From Flavobacterium aquidurense (GTDB lineage Bacteria; Bacteroidota; Bacteroidia; Flavobacteriales; Flavobacteriaceae), in the NCBI RefSeq assembly GCF_001404985.1, contig NZ_JRLF01000009.1, positions 186,001 through 250,000 on the forward strand: a stretch of DNA of 64,000 nucleotides, written 5' to 3'. The position numbers and the translations under genes were made by a program. Below, piece by piece: positions 25,851-35,182 of this stretch. The notes beneath the pieces are model-generated. The model saw only the letters and a program-made list of their open reading frames with translations. It was not told where the DNA came from and searched no databases. The number at the start of each line of letters is the position of its first letter. The stretch's first letter is position 1.

Positions 25851-28800
25851 TCACAAATTTACTACATCGATTTCTGTTCCTATATACACCAATACCTTTT
25901 TTAACACTTTGTATCCTAAATCCTCAATAGCATCTTGATATTCTTGAATTTGCTGTGTATATTTCGGATTTATTGCACCAGTCTTGTAATCTAAAAGATA
26001 TGCTTCTTTATTTGAGGTAAGAACAATTCGGTCAGGCTTTAAAATCCTTCCTTCTTTCTGAACAATTGTCTGCTCATTTAAAACCTTAAAACTCCCATCA
26101 AAACAATCAGCTAATTCAGGGTGATTTACAATTTCATGAAGCGATTTTAATACCAAATCTACCTGATCAATTTTAATCAAACCATTTTCGATTGCTTTTG
26201 TAATCGCCAAATCAATATCTGATTTATCCTTAATAAATGCCAAAATCTCATGAACTATATTCCCGTACGCAATTGCCTCTTGTTGATGGGTTCCCCACAT
26301 TAAAGATTCTCGTTGTGCAATTTTGATATTTTTTGGATTTAGAACTTCCGAAACAACAGGAATTGTTTTTATCAAATCCACAGATTTCTCATCTTTAGAA
26401 AGTCTGTTTTTATTTCCAAATTCATATTCTAATTTATCAGGATCAAAAACGCCTTGATGAATTAAATATTTAATAAAAAATGAAGCCATATTATTTGGAA
26501 ACTTACCATCTTTTCTTTCCTTTAAAGATTGCGAAATAACATATAATTGTTCTTCTGCACGTGTTAATGCCACATACAAAACATTAATATTATCCAGCAA
26601 TTCTTCTTGTTTTTTTAAATTAAAAACAGCAGATGCACTTTCGCCAAAACCTTCAACGGCACTGCTATTATCAATTAAAGCTTTTGGAACATCCAAATCA
26701 ACATCGTCAGTATCTAACCATAATTTATCTTTTGGTTTTCGATTATAATCTTCTTCAGCAAAAGGCATAATCACAACTGGAAACTCCAATCCTTTTGACT
26801 TGTGAATTGTCATAATTCGCACTGCATTATTGCCTTCCGGAGAAGGAATACTGAATTTCTCTGCGTTTTTATCCCAGTAACTTAAAAAATCAGCGATTCC
26901 TGCCTGATTTCTAATATCTCGCTCCAGAACAATATCCAGAAAAAATTGTACATAAGCATTTCCTTCTGCAAGAGGTACGAATTTGGAAATGATTATTTCC
27001 ACTGCTTCATAAAGCGATTTTTTTCGAATATTTTCAAAAGAAAGCGAAACATCAAAATTCAAAAGCCATTTTTCAAAATCAACTTCCAATCTTTTTGACA
27101 TTCCATCAGCTATAAAATCATGAACAGGTATTTGAATCTCCTTGTTTGAAGCTAAAAAATGCAGAAAATTAGCCTTTGATTCCAGATCAGCACTATTGTT
27201 TAAATATTTCAACAGATGAACTATCAAACGAACTTCGGTAGCATTCTGAATCATCAATGTTTCTGACGATAAAAGCGGAATGTTTTGTTCTGTCAGGTAA
27301 TTAGCAATTGCAATTCCCTGATCCCTTTTTCTGGTCAGAATAACAATATCCCGATACAAAAAGCCTTCACGAACCACATTCTGAATTGTATTTAAAGTCG
27401 CCAAAACATATAAATCTGATTTTTCTACAACTTCTTCCTCATCAGCAAAATCACTTTTTTCGATTATTGGAAGAAAAGAAATATTTACATAACCGCCTTT
27501 TTTTGAATTTGAGTTTTGAAAACTATGATTCTCATATAAATTTTTATAATCATCATTTGAAAATTCAGTTGAAATCAATTTAAAAAAGGCATTATTAAAA
27601 TCAATTACTTCACTATAACTTCTATAATTTGTATCTAAATGCTTTATTACTTTTTCAGGATTATTAAAAGGATTTAAACCTTTACTCAATTCTATAAATT
27701 GTTCTGCTTTACCACCTCTCCATCGATAAATAGATTGTTTAGGATCTCCTACAATCATCAAGGTGCCTTTATTTCCTAAATCATCCAACCCGGAAAGTGA
27801 ATTATCAATTAACGGAATCAGGTTTTGCCATTGCATCTCAGAGGTATCCTGAAATTCATCAATAAAAAAATGACGATAGCGCTCCCCAATACGTTCATAA
27901 ATAAAGGGCGCAGGCTGGTTTTGAATTTCGCGATGAATAATAGCATTAAATTCAGAAATAGATAAGATATTTTGTTCTGACTGAATTTTAGCCAGCTCAT
28001 TACTAACGGTATTCAATAAAGAAAGCGGCGTTATATTTTTTAAAAATGCTTTATAAAAATCCCTTTTCTCAAAATTTTTATAAATTTTTTCTAAAATCTG
28101 AAGCAGTTCCGGAATTATATTTTCTATTAACGCTCTGTCTTTTGCTGTTTTATTGATTGCAATATCCTCAAATTCATGAAACGTTTTATTTCTGGGATTA
28201 AACTTCCCATCACGAATACTTTCCAAATGATTAGGAAAAGTACCTCGCGAAAATGATTTTAAATCTATTCCGTTCTTATCAATTAAAGCAAGTGCTTCAG
28301 TAGCCAAAGTTTCATTTTCAGTTTCCAGCTCTTTACAAAGAGCAAGCATTTTCTTTTTTATAACAACAAACTCCTCTATAGACTTATCTTGAAAATGAGA
28401 AATCTCATTTCGGTTATTCTCATTCAAAACCAATCTTCCGGTATCCAAAATTTCACGTGAGATATCCCAACTTTTATCATCGTCGGTTTTTTCCATCGTA
28501 AAATCAATCAGTAATTTAGTCAGAGTTTCATCCTGTCCGGCTTGTGCAATAATAGCGTCAACAGCTTCTGTCAATAAATTTTCAGTATCTAAAGTCACCT
28601 CAAAAGTCATTGGTAAATTCAGATCATGTGCAAAAGCACGTATTACCTTATGTGTAAACTTATCGATTGTAGAAATATCAAATGCAGCATAATTATGAAT
28701 AAGATGCTTTATAATATTTTGTGATTTAGTCTTGATTTTAATAATAGAAAGTCCTGTATCACGGGACAAATCCTCCATTAAATCCATTGCTTTTGAAGAA

Positions 28801-29009
28801 GGTTCTTCTTTTGTAAACTCAGATAAACTTCCCACAATTCGGCTTTTCATTTCATGAACCGCTTTATTGGTAAAAGTTATGGCAAGGATATTTCGATACG
28901 CGTCATTTTTAGGAGAAGAAAGAATAATTTTTAGATATTCTTTCACCAAAGTATAGGTCTTTCCTGAACCTGCAGAGGCATCATAAAGGGAAAAGGACGG
29001 ACTTTGCAT
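25851..29009 (-). CDS. AddA-like UvrD-family helicase/nuclease
   Basis: From the ATG at 29009 (MQSPSFSLYD) the product is about 1052 residues. The longer reading from 29081 adds 24 unlikely residues. It is an SF1A helicase with Walker A DASAGSGKT, Walker B FIDEFQDTSEMQW, motif IV/V-like WRGGKAEQF, VRIMTIHKSKGLEFPVVI and LYVALTRAEEQLYV. A C-terminal RecB-like nuclease contains YLLDYKTGAI. With the AddB-like protein 3 kb downstream it should form the double-strand-break end-processing enzyme; the two genes share a strand but not an operon, being separated by ompA and kbl. Confidence 0.88.
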   Translation of the reverse strand: MQSPSFSLYDASAGSGKTYTLVKEYLKIILSSPKNDAYRNILAITFTNKAVHEMKSRIVGSLSEFTKEEPSSKAMDLMEDLSRDTGLSIIKIKTKSQNIIKHLIHNYAAFDISTIDKFTHKVIRAFAHDLNLPMTFEVTLDTENLLTEAVDAIIAQAGQDETLTKLLIDFTMEKTDDDKSWDISREILDTGRLVLNENNRNEISHFQDKSIEEFVVIKKKMLALCKELETENETLATEALALIDKNGIDLKSFSRGTFPNHLESIRDGKFNPRNKTFHEFEDIAINKTAKDRALIENIIPELLQILEKIYKNFEKRDFYKAFLKNITPLSLLNTVSNELAKIQSEQNILSISEFNAIIHREIQNQPAPFIYERIGERYRHFFIDEFQDTSEMQWQNLIPLIDNSLSGLDDLGNKGTLMIVGDPKQSIYRWRGGKAEQFIELSKGLNPFNNPEKVIKHLDTNYRSYSEVIDFNNAFFKLISTEFSNDDYKNLYENHSFQNSNSKKGGYVNISFLPIIEKSDFADEEEVVEKSDLYVLATLNTIQNVVREGFLYRDIVILTRKRDQGIAIANYLTEQNIPLLSSETLMIQNATEVRLIVHLLKYLNNSADLESKANFLHFLASNKEIQIPVHDFIADGMSKRLEVDFEKWLLNFDVSLSFENIRKKSLYEAVEIIISKFVPLAEGNAYVQFFLDIVLERDIRNQAGIADFLSYWDKNAEKFSIPSPEGNNAVRIMTIHKSKGLEFPVVIMPFAEEDYNRKPKDKLWLDTDDVDLDVPKALIDNSSAVEGFGESASAVFNLKKQEELLDNINVLYVALTRAEEQLYVISQSLKERKDGKFPNNMASFFIKYLIHQGVFDPDKLEYEFGNKNRLSKDEKSVDLIKTIPVVSEVLNPKNIKIAQRESLMWGTHQQEAIAYGNIVHEILAFIKDKSDIDLAITKAIENGLIKIDQVDLVLKSLHEIVNHPELADCFDGSFKVLNEQTIVQKEGRILKPDRIVLTSNKEAYLLDYKTGAINPKYTQQIQEYQDAIEDLGYKVLKKVLVYIGTEIDVVNL

Positions 29010-29064
29010 AACTTTAGTTTTATAATGTAAAAATAGCACAATAAATATTAAACCCCAATTATAC

Positions 29065-29126
29065 AAAATTCCAAATTCCAATATCTACCTGCAATGAATG
29101 CATCAAATATTGGAATTTGGAATTTT
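29065..29126 (-). terminator. Long perfect inverted repeat after lspA
   Basis: AAAATTCCAAATTCCAATAT (29065-29084) pairs perfectly with ATATTGGAATTTGGAATTTT (29107-29126) across 22 bases. It follows the lspA stop (29148), on the minus strand. CCAAATTCCAA recurs in the terminator of the Bat cluster near 62300. Confidence 0.65.
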
Positions 29127-29147
29127 TTATTGGAATATTTTAAATAA

Positions 29148-29747
29148 TTATGCTGTTTTAGGAAAAGCTCTTTTATTAAAAACCAGCAAAATCCCAACTC
29201 CTGTAGAAATTGCCATATCAGCAACATTAAAAATAGCATTAAAAAAAGAAACTTCTTCACCTCCCCAGATTGGAAACCAGCCTGGCAAAGTACCTCTCCA
29301 GATCGGGAAATAAAACATGTCAACTACAAGACCATGAAACCATGTTCCGTAAGGTTCCGGAGAAAAAATAGTAGCAAGATTACCATGACTTCCGTCAAAA
29401 ATAACACCGTAAAAAACAGAATCGATTATATTTCCGGCAGCTCCAGCAAAAATAAGGGCAATTGCCACTATTAAATAAGTAGAATGACGTTTCTTGATAG
29501 AATCAGACAACCAATATGCAATCCCGAATACAGCGAAAATTCTAAATACGGTTAAAATTAATTTACCATATTGCCCCGGTATTTTTGTACCCCAAGCCAT
29601 TCCTTCATTTTCAATAAAATGAATTCTAAACCAATCAAACACAACTACCTCCTCACCTAAAACAAAATTTGTTTTTACATAGATTTTCGAAAGCTGATCA
29701 ACAATTAAAACTAAAAATATAAGGAAATACGCTTTTGGTAATGACAT
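29148..29747 (-). CDS. lspA: Lipoprotein signal peptidase (signal peptidase II)
   Basis: This inner-membrane aspartyl protease cleaves the signal peptides of prolipoproteins. The 199-residue sequence has four membrane helices. The catalytic aspartates are in AAGNIIDSVFYG and VVDMFYFPIW, both in the conserved positions, and NEGMAWG is the conserved N-x-G-x-x-W/F-like loop (third helix entry). It is longer than the proteobacterial type (about 165) because of a loop insertion between the catalytic segments. CAAAAGTA at 29768-29775 (RC TACTTTTG) is a probable promoter element upstream. Confidence 0.93.
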   Translation of the reverse strand: MSLPKAYFLIFLVLIVDQLSKIYVKTNFVLGEEVVVFDWFRIHFIENEGMAWGTKIPGQYGKLILTVFRIFAVFGIAYWLSDSIKKRHSTYLIVAIALIFAGAAGNIIDSVFYGVIFDGSHGNLATIFSPEPYGTWFHGLVVDMFYFPIWRGTLPGWFPIWGGEEVSFFNAIFNVADMAISTGVGILLVFNKRAFPKTA

Positions 29748-29787
29748 TTTATTAAAATTTGATGGGGCAAAAGTAACAATTTAATCA

Positions 29788-29812
29788 AAAAAAACGCTCC
29801 TAAAGGAGCGTT
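29788..29812 (-). terminator. Intrinsic terminator after the 71-residue gene
   Basis: AACGCTCC pairs with GGAGCGTT around TAAA, with an A-run on the plus strand, which gives a T-run on the minus transcript. A near copy of this hairpin occurs at 31245-31264. Confidence 0.8.
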
Positions 29813-29872
29813 AATCTTTTCTGGTACTAAACCAGGTTGTATTATATCAGCTTTATTCTGCTTATGCAAAGT

Positions 29873-30088
29873 CTATTTTTTAACATTTTGCTGAGCAGGT
29901 GTCTTTGGCGCATCACTAAAAAACTCAGAAATAGACTTAAGCAAGCCTTTTCCCTCTTTTCCGGCAGCAGCTTTTTTAGCTTCAGCTTTTTTTATATCCG
30001 CTTTAAATTTAATGCGAATTTTTTCAAAATCTTTCATTTTACTCTCTACATCAGAATTTACATCTTTGAATTTCAATACTTTAGCCAT
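29873..30088 (-). CDS. Small basic helical protein, 71 residues
   Basis: MAKVLKFKDVNSDVESKMKDFEKIRIKFKADIKKAEAKKAAAGKEGKG and a C-terminal tail. It is Lys/Ala-rich, hydrophilic, with one likely long helix (about 12-50), no membrane segment and no signal peptide. Such sequences are often small DNA- or RNA-associated proteins, but there is nothing that shows this here. It is monocistronic, with a strong hairpin terminator 60 bases downstream. Confidence 0.6.
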   Translation of the reverse strand: MAKVLKFKDVNSDVESKMKDFEKIRIKFKADIKKAEAKKAAAGKEGKGLLKSISEFFSDAPKTPAQQNVKK

Positions 30089-30265
30089 AGTGTAAGTTTT
30101 TTATGTTAAATAAATAAATTATTAATGATTTGGTATTACAATGATACATAATTTAATTTATATTTGTTAAATAAAATTAACACTTGTTTAGATTAAACAA
30201 CAACATTCTCTACCAATAAACATCAAAATGAATTAATTTTAACAGTCCCCTCTAATCCTACAAAT

Positions 30266-30622
30266 ATGAATGAAATTACATCTACCCTAAATGATTTCTT
30301 AGTTACTACAAAATCCTCTGCTGCATTAATCATAAATGGAAAAGGAAAATTAATCACATCACTACATATAGATTACGCAGACAGCGTTGCCGCAATGAGT
30401 GCTGCAATTTTATCAATGAGCGAAAAATTCTTAATTGATTTAGACAAAGGCGCTTTAAAACAACTTTTTTTAAAAACCTCAGAAGGAGTTGTTATTGGAA
30501 ATAAAATAAGCGGCACCAACTTTATAATTGCATTTTCAAAAGACGGCAGCAATCTGGGTCTGTTAATGCGATCCACCGATGAAGTAGCCTCAGAATTGAG
30601 TAAAAATTCCCTATTAAAATAA
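30266..30622 (+). CDS. Roadblock/LC7-like protein, pair 2, first gene
   Basis: This 118-residue protein has the same alpha/beta order as the 105-residue protein of pair 1: SSAALIINGKGKLITSL, helix DSVAAMSAAILSMSEKFL, strands GALKQLFLKTSEGVVIGN and TNFIIAFSKDGSNLGLLMRSTDE. The LGLLMR turn is typical of the fold. It is the first gene of the second pair and lies 32 bases before its partner. The two pairs face away from each other 12 kb apart. Confidence 0.72.
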   Translation: MNEITSTLNDFLVTTKSSAALIINGKGKLITSLHIDYADSVAAMSAAILSMSEKFLIDLDKGALKQLFLKTSEGVVIGNKISGTNFIIAFSKDGSNLGLLMRSTDEVASELSKNSLLK

Positions 30623-30654
30623 CATAAATCTATTAACACCAAATACCACAAACT

Positions 30655-31035
30655 ATGAGTAATGATTTTTTAAACGTTTTTTTAAATGAAATTAAAACTA
30701 ACGTAAACGGCTTTATAGCTGTCGCAGTAACCGAAATTGAATCTGGATTAAGCTTTGGAAACCTAACTGTTGACCCTTCCTTTGATCCTGAATTGGCAGC
30801 GGCGTACAATCTTGAAGTTGTTAAAGCAAAACTGAGCGCAGTAAAAGCCTTAAACCTGAATCAGGATATTGAAGATATTTTGATTACACTTTCGAATCAA
30901 ATTCATATTATTGACATTTCACCAAACAAAAAATTCATGATCTATCTTGCAGCAGATGCGAGTAAGGCAAATTTAGGAATGACAAGAGCCGTTTTAAGAA
31001 AACACAAATTAGAATTAGAGAAAAACTTAGCTTAG
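30655..31035 (+). CDS. Roadblock/LC7-like protein, pair 2, second gene
   Basis: This 126-residue protein is the close paralog of the gene at 18033-18407: the central stretch FDPELAAAYNLEVVKAKLSA and the following DILITLSNQIHIIDIS are nearly the same in both. The high similarity of the second genes, against the weaker similarity of the first genes, suggests that the pair duplicated as a unit and the partners then diverged unequally. It ends before a strong hairpin. No GTPase is next to it. Confidence 0.72.
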   Translation: MSNDFLNVFLNEIKTNVNGFIAVAVTEIESGLSFGNLTVDPSFDPELAAAYNLEVVKAKLSAVKALNLNQDIEDILITLSNQIHIIDISPNKKFMIYLAADASKANLGMTRAVLRKHKLELEKNLA

Positions 31036-31048
31036 TTTTTTAGTTTTA

Positions 31049-31096
31049 TTTTTTAATTAGAGCTATTTTTCTATCAAGATAGTTCTAATTAAAAAA
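31049..31096 (+). terminator. Terminator of Roadblock pair 2
   Basis: TTTTTTAATTAGA (31049-31061) pairs perfectly with TCTAATTAAAAAA (31084-31096), with CTATC/GATAG inside. Confidence 0.7.
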
Positions 31097-31244
31097 TATT
31101 TACGTCGCCCCAAATCGACTATATTTTTCTTCTTACAAAAAACAGCCTTTTAATTCCATTCTGTTTTTTCGAATTATAATCAAATTCTTTCAAATGATTA
31201 TTAGTTTGCCTGAATCCTTTTCCACAAAACATTAAACAAAAAAA

Positions 31245-31264
31245 ACGCCCCTAAAAGGAGCGCT
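31245..31264 (-). terminator. Terminator of the DksA-like gene
   Basis: The reverse transcript reads CGCTCC-TTTTA-GGGGCG, then T-rich DNA; one G-U pair. Similar in stem sequence to 29788-29812. Confidence 0.6.
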
Positions 31265-31283
31265 TATTTCAATCAAATATTGT

Positions 31284-31664
31284 TTATCGTTGCAAGTTCT
31301 TCGCTTCGATACTCATTGTAGCGTGAGGAACGATTTTTAGCCTTTCTTTGCTAATTAATTTCCCTGTTACTTTACAAATACCATATGTTTTATTTTCAAC
31401 ACGGAATAAGGCGTTTTTTAGATCGCGTATAAACTTTTCCTGTCTGATAGCTAACTGTGAGTTTGCTTCTTTAGACATTGTTTCGCTTCCTTCTTCAAAT
31501 GCTTTAAAAGTTGGAGAAGTATCATCTGTTCCGTTATTCAAATCATTCATGTAAGCACTTTTTATTAAATCCAGATCGGCTTGTGCTTTTTGTATTTTAT
31601 TTTGAATTATTTCTTTAAACTCTGCTAAATCTGCATCAGAGTATCTTGTAATTTCATCTATCAT
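31284..31664 (-). CDS. TraR/DksA-family protein with degenerate zinc site
   Basis: A 126-residue protein with the DksA order: coiled-coil hairpin (about 10-90) and a short C-terminal zinc-finger-like domain (YGICKVTGKLISKERLKIVP). DksA binds RNA polymerase through its secondary channel and, with ppGpp, resets transcription in starvation. Of the four zinc cysteines only C97 remains; the other positions read T100, S118 and A121. This resembles the zinc-independent DksA2 type with a C-x-x-T motif. It starts about 8 bases downstream of ileS and may be co-transcribed with it. Confidence 0.85.
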   Translation of the reverse strand: MIDEITRYSDADLAEFKEIIQNKIQKAQADLDLIKSAYMNDLNNGTDDTSPTFKAFEEGSETMSKEANSQLAIRQEKFIRDLKNALFRVENKTYGICKVTGKLISKERLKIVPHATMSIEAKNLQR

Positions 31665-31672
31665 TTTATATT

Positions 31673-34600
31673 TTATTTTGAAATTAATATCATTGTTTTA
31701 ATATCATCAAATTCAATTTCTGTGCCGTTTTCTAAGGCGTCAACAAAAATCAATTCATCTGTTAATGTTTCAGACTTAATATAGTCTTCATTTTTCAGAA
31801 TTGCTTCTTCTAAGATACCGCTTCGTTTTATTTTTACTTTAATTTTATCAGTAACTTCAAATCCAGAATCTTTACGGATATTTTGAATTCTATTTACTAA
31901 TTCTCTAGCGACACCTTCGTTTTTCAATTCTTCAGAGATCGTTATATCAAGCGCAACTGTTATTCCGTTTGAGTTTGCAACCAACCAGCCTTCAATATCC
32001 TGAGATGTTATTTCGACATCTTCTAGTGATAAAGTTACATTATTTCCAGCAATAACAATATCTAACGTTCCTTGCTTGTCCAACTGATTAATCTGATCTG
32101 CCGTAAAAGATTGTATTTCTTTGGAAATCAGACCCATATCTTTACCAAAACGCGGTCCTAATGCTTTAAAATTAGGTTTAATTTGCTTCACTAAAATACC
32201 GGAATCATCATCTAAAAGTATGATTTCCTTAACGTTTACCTCCGCTTTTACAAGGTCTGAAATAGCCTCAATTTCGGCTCTTTGATTTTCGTCAAGTACC
32301 GGAATCATTACCTTTTGCAAAGGTTGACGCACTTTAATCATTTCCTTTTTACGAAGCGATAAAACCAAAGATGAGATGGTTTGCGCCTTCTGCATTTTGC
32401 TTTCTAACGTTTTATTAACAAAGTTTTCGACAAATTTTGGAAACTCTGCCAAGTGAACACTGCTATATTGCTCGGATTTTGTCGAAGCTGTCAAATCTCG
32501 GTACAATTTATCCATGAAAAAAGGAGCGATTGGAGCGCTTAATTTACTGATCGTTAAAAGACAAGTATAAAGCGTTTGGTAAGCTGCAATTTTATCATGA
32601 GCATATTCTCCTTTCCAGAAACGACGACGACACAAACGAACGTACCAGTTACTCAAGTTTTCCTGAACGAAGTCAGAAATAGCTCTCGCCGCTTTTGTTG
32701 GTTCGTAATCTTCGTAACATTCGTCAACAAATTTTATTAAAGAATGTAATTCAGATATAATCCATTGATCGATTTCCGGTCTTTCGTTCAACGGAATTTC
32801 CGCTTCAGCGTATTTAAACCCATCAATATTCGCATATAACGAAAAGAATGAATAGGTATTATATAAAGTTCCGAAGAATTTACGACGAACCTCAGCAATT
32901 CCGTCAAGGTCAAACTTTAAGTTATCCCAAGGATTTGCATTCATAATCATATACCAACGTGTGGCATCAGGACCATATTCTTCAATGGTTTTAAAAGGAT
33001 CAATAGTGTTCCCTTTACTTTTAGACATTTTTATTCCGTCTTTATCTAAAACTAAACCATTCGAAACTACATTTTTATACGCTACTTTATCAAAAACTAA
33101 AGTTCCGATTGCGTGTAAGGTATAAAACCATCCACGAGTCTGATCGACACCTTCTGCGATAAAATTTGCCGGAAAATCTTTATTCTCGTCAATTTTATCT
33201 TTGTTTTCAAAAGGATAATGCCATTGTGCATAAGGCATTGCTCCAGAATCGAACCAAACATCAATTAAATCACTTTCGCGTTTCATTGGTTGTCCAGAAG
33301 CCGAAACCAAAGTAATTTGATCTACTACGTTTTTGTGCAAATCAATTAAATCATAATTAGATTCAGACATATTTCCGATTTCAAAACCTTTGAACGGATT
33401 TTCTTTTTGAAAACCTGCTTCGATAGATTTTTCGATCGCATTGTACAATTCTTCTACAGAACCAATAAGAACTTCTTCTTTTTTGTCTTCAGTTCTCCAA
33501 ATTGGCAACGGAATACCCCAATATCTAGAACGAGATAAGTTCCAGTCGTTGGCATTTTTCAACCAATTTCCAAAACGTCCTTCACCAGTAGACTTAGGCT
33601 TCCAATTGATAGTTTCGTTCAGGTCGAACATTCTATCTTTTACATCGGTTACTTTAATGAACCAAGAGTCTAGTGGATAATATAATAACGGCTCATCAGT
33701 TCTCCAACTGTGTGGATAACTATGTACGTATTTTTCAACCTTAAAGGCTTTATTTTCTTCTTTTAATCGAATAGCAATTTCAACATCAACAGAACGCTCT
33801 GGCGCCTGTCCTGCATCATAATATTCGTTTTTCACGTATTTACCGGCCAATTCACCTAAATGCGAAGTAAACTTTCCTTGTAAATCTACTAATGGAACTG
33901 GGGTTCCGCTTTCGTCAAGAACCAACATTGGCGGTACTTCCGGCTTAGCTTCTTTTGCTACTTTAGCATCATCAGCACCAAAAGTTGGAGCGGTATGTAC
34001 AACTCCGGTTCCATCCTCTGTAGTAACGAAATCTCCAGCAATTACTCTAAATGCATTTTCAGCATTTTGGTAAGGTAATACGTAAGGTAATAATTGTTCG
34101 TAACGAATTTCTACTAAATCAGCTCCTTTTGCTTCTGCTAAGATTTTGTATGGAAGTTTTTTATCTCCTTCTTTTACATTATCAAAGTCAGAATCGTCTT
34201 CACTTAAGAAAAATCCTTTACTGAATTGTTTTCCAACTAAATTCTTAGCCAAAACAACATTGATTGGCTCAAAAGTATATTGATTGAATGTTTTTACTAA
34301 AACATAATCGATTTTTGGTCCAACTGTTAAAGCGGTATTCGATGGCAATGTCCATGGAGTTGTTGTCCAGGCTAAGATGTGGATATCACCAAAACCTTGC
34401 AAAAAGCTTGGTAGCGTTTCCGGCAAAGTTTTGAATTGTGCTACAATCGTAGTATCTGTAACATCTCTGTAAGCTCCAGGCTGATTTACTTCGTGAGAAG
34501 ACAATCCTGTTCCTGCTTTTGGAGAATAAGGCTGAATTGTGTATCCTTTGTACAACAAACCTTTATCGTAGATTTGTTTCAAAAGCCACCAAACAGACTC

Positions 34601-35074
34601 CATATATTTTGGTTTGTAAGTAACATACGGATCTTCCATATCTACCCAATATCCCATTTTTTCGGTCAAATCATTCCATACGTCAGTATAACGCATTACG
34701 GTTTTTTTACACGCTTCGTTATATTCTTCGATAGAAATTGTTTTACCAATATCTTCTTTTGTAATTCCAAGTTCTTTTTCGGTACCTAATTCTACAGGTA
34801 ATCCGTGCGTATCCCAACCGGCTTTTCTTTTTACCTGAAAACCTTTTTGAGTTTTATAACGACAAAAAATATCTTTAATCGCACGTGCCATCACGTGGTG
34901 AATTCCCGGTAAACCATTTGCTGAAGGCGGACCTTCAAAAAATACGAAAGGCTCTGCGCCTTCGCGAGTTGTTACACTCTTTTCAAATATATTTTCTTTC
35001 TTCCAAAAATCAAGTACTTCTGACGCCACTACAGGCAAGTCAAGTCCTTTGTATTCAGTAAATTTTGTGCTCAT
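31673..35074 (-). CDS. ileS: Isoleucyl-tRNA synthetase
   Basis: A 1133-residue class I synthetase that charges tRNA-Ile and edits misactivated valine. The HIGH signature is in PSANGLPGIHHVMARAIKD (about residues 50-68, here GIHH), and KMSKS is in DGIKMSKSKGNT (about 680). The connective peptide with the editing site (WTTTPWTLPSNTAL) is present. The PSANGLPGIHH form and the length above 1050 resemble the eukaryote-like (type 2) IleRS, which in other bacteria is linked to mupirocin insensitivity; whether this applies here is not shown by sequence alone. The C-terminal part has no obvious zinc-binding Cys cluster. Confidence 0.95.
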   Translation of the reverse strand: MSTKFTEYKGLDLPVVASEVLDFWKKENIFEKSVTTREGAEPFVFFEGPPSANGLPGIHHVMARAIKDIFCRYKTQKGFQVKRKAGWDTHGLPVELGTEKELGITKEDIGKTISIEEYNEACKKTVMRYTDVWNDLTEKMGYWVDMEDPYVTYKPKYMESVWWLLKQIYDKGLLYKGYTIQPYSPKAGTGLSSHEVNQPGAYRDVTDTTIVAQFKTLPETLPSFLQGFGDIHILAWTTTPWTLPSNTALTVGPKIDYVLVKTFNQYTFEPINVVLAKNLVGKQFSKGFFLSEDDSDFDNVKEGDKKLPYKILAEAKGADLVEIRYEQLLPYVLPYQNAENAFRVIAGDFVTTEDGTGVVHTAPTFGADDAKVAKEAKPEVPPMLVLDESGTPVPLVDLQGKFTSHLGELAGKYVKNEYYDAGQAPERSVDVEIAIRLKEENKAFKVEKYVHSYPHSWRTDEPLLYYPLDSWFIKVTDVKDRMFDLNETINWKPKSTGEGRFGNWLKNANDWNLSRSRYWGIPLPIWRTEDKKEEVLIGSVEELYNAIEKSIEAGFQKENPFKGFEIGNMSESNYDLIDLHKNVVDQITLVSASGQPMKRESDLIDVWFDSGAMPYAQWHYPFENKDKIDENKDFPANFIAEGVDQTRGWFYTLHAIGTLVFDKVAYKNVVSNGLVLDKDGIKMSKSKGNTIDPFKTIEEYGPDATRWYMIMNANPWDNLKFDLDGIAEVRRKFFGTLYNTYSFFSLYANIDGFKYAEAEIPLNERPEIDQWIISELHSLIKFVDECYEDYEPTKAARAISDFVQENLSNWYVRLCRRRFWKGEYAHDKIAAYQTLYTCLLTISKLSAPIAPFFMDKLYRDLTASTKSEQYSSVHLAEFPKFVENFVNKTLESKMQKAQTISSLVLSLRKKEMIKVRQPLQKVMIPVLDENQRAEIEAISDLVKAEVNVKEIILLDDDSGILVKQIKPNFKALGPRFGKDMGLISKEIQSFTADQINQLDKQGTLDIVIAGNNVTLSLEDVEITSQDIEGWLVANSNGITVALDITISEELKNEGVARELVNRIQNIRKDSGFEVTDKIKVKIKRSGILEEAILKNEDYIKSETLTDELIFVDALENGTEIEFDDIKTMILISK

Positions 35075-35182
35075 TTTATCCTTTTCTTAAACGAGGTGCG
35101 AAAGTAAGGAATTTTGGATTATTGTCCGCCTATTTATTAAAATTTCACAAACTTTTGTTGAGATAATAGATACAAAAACAAA

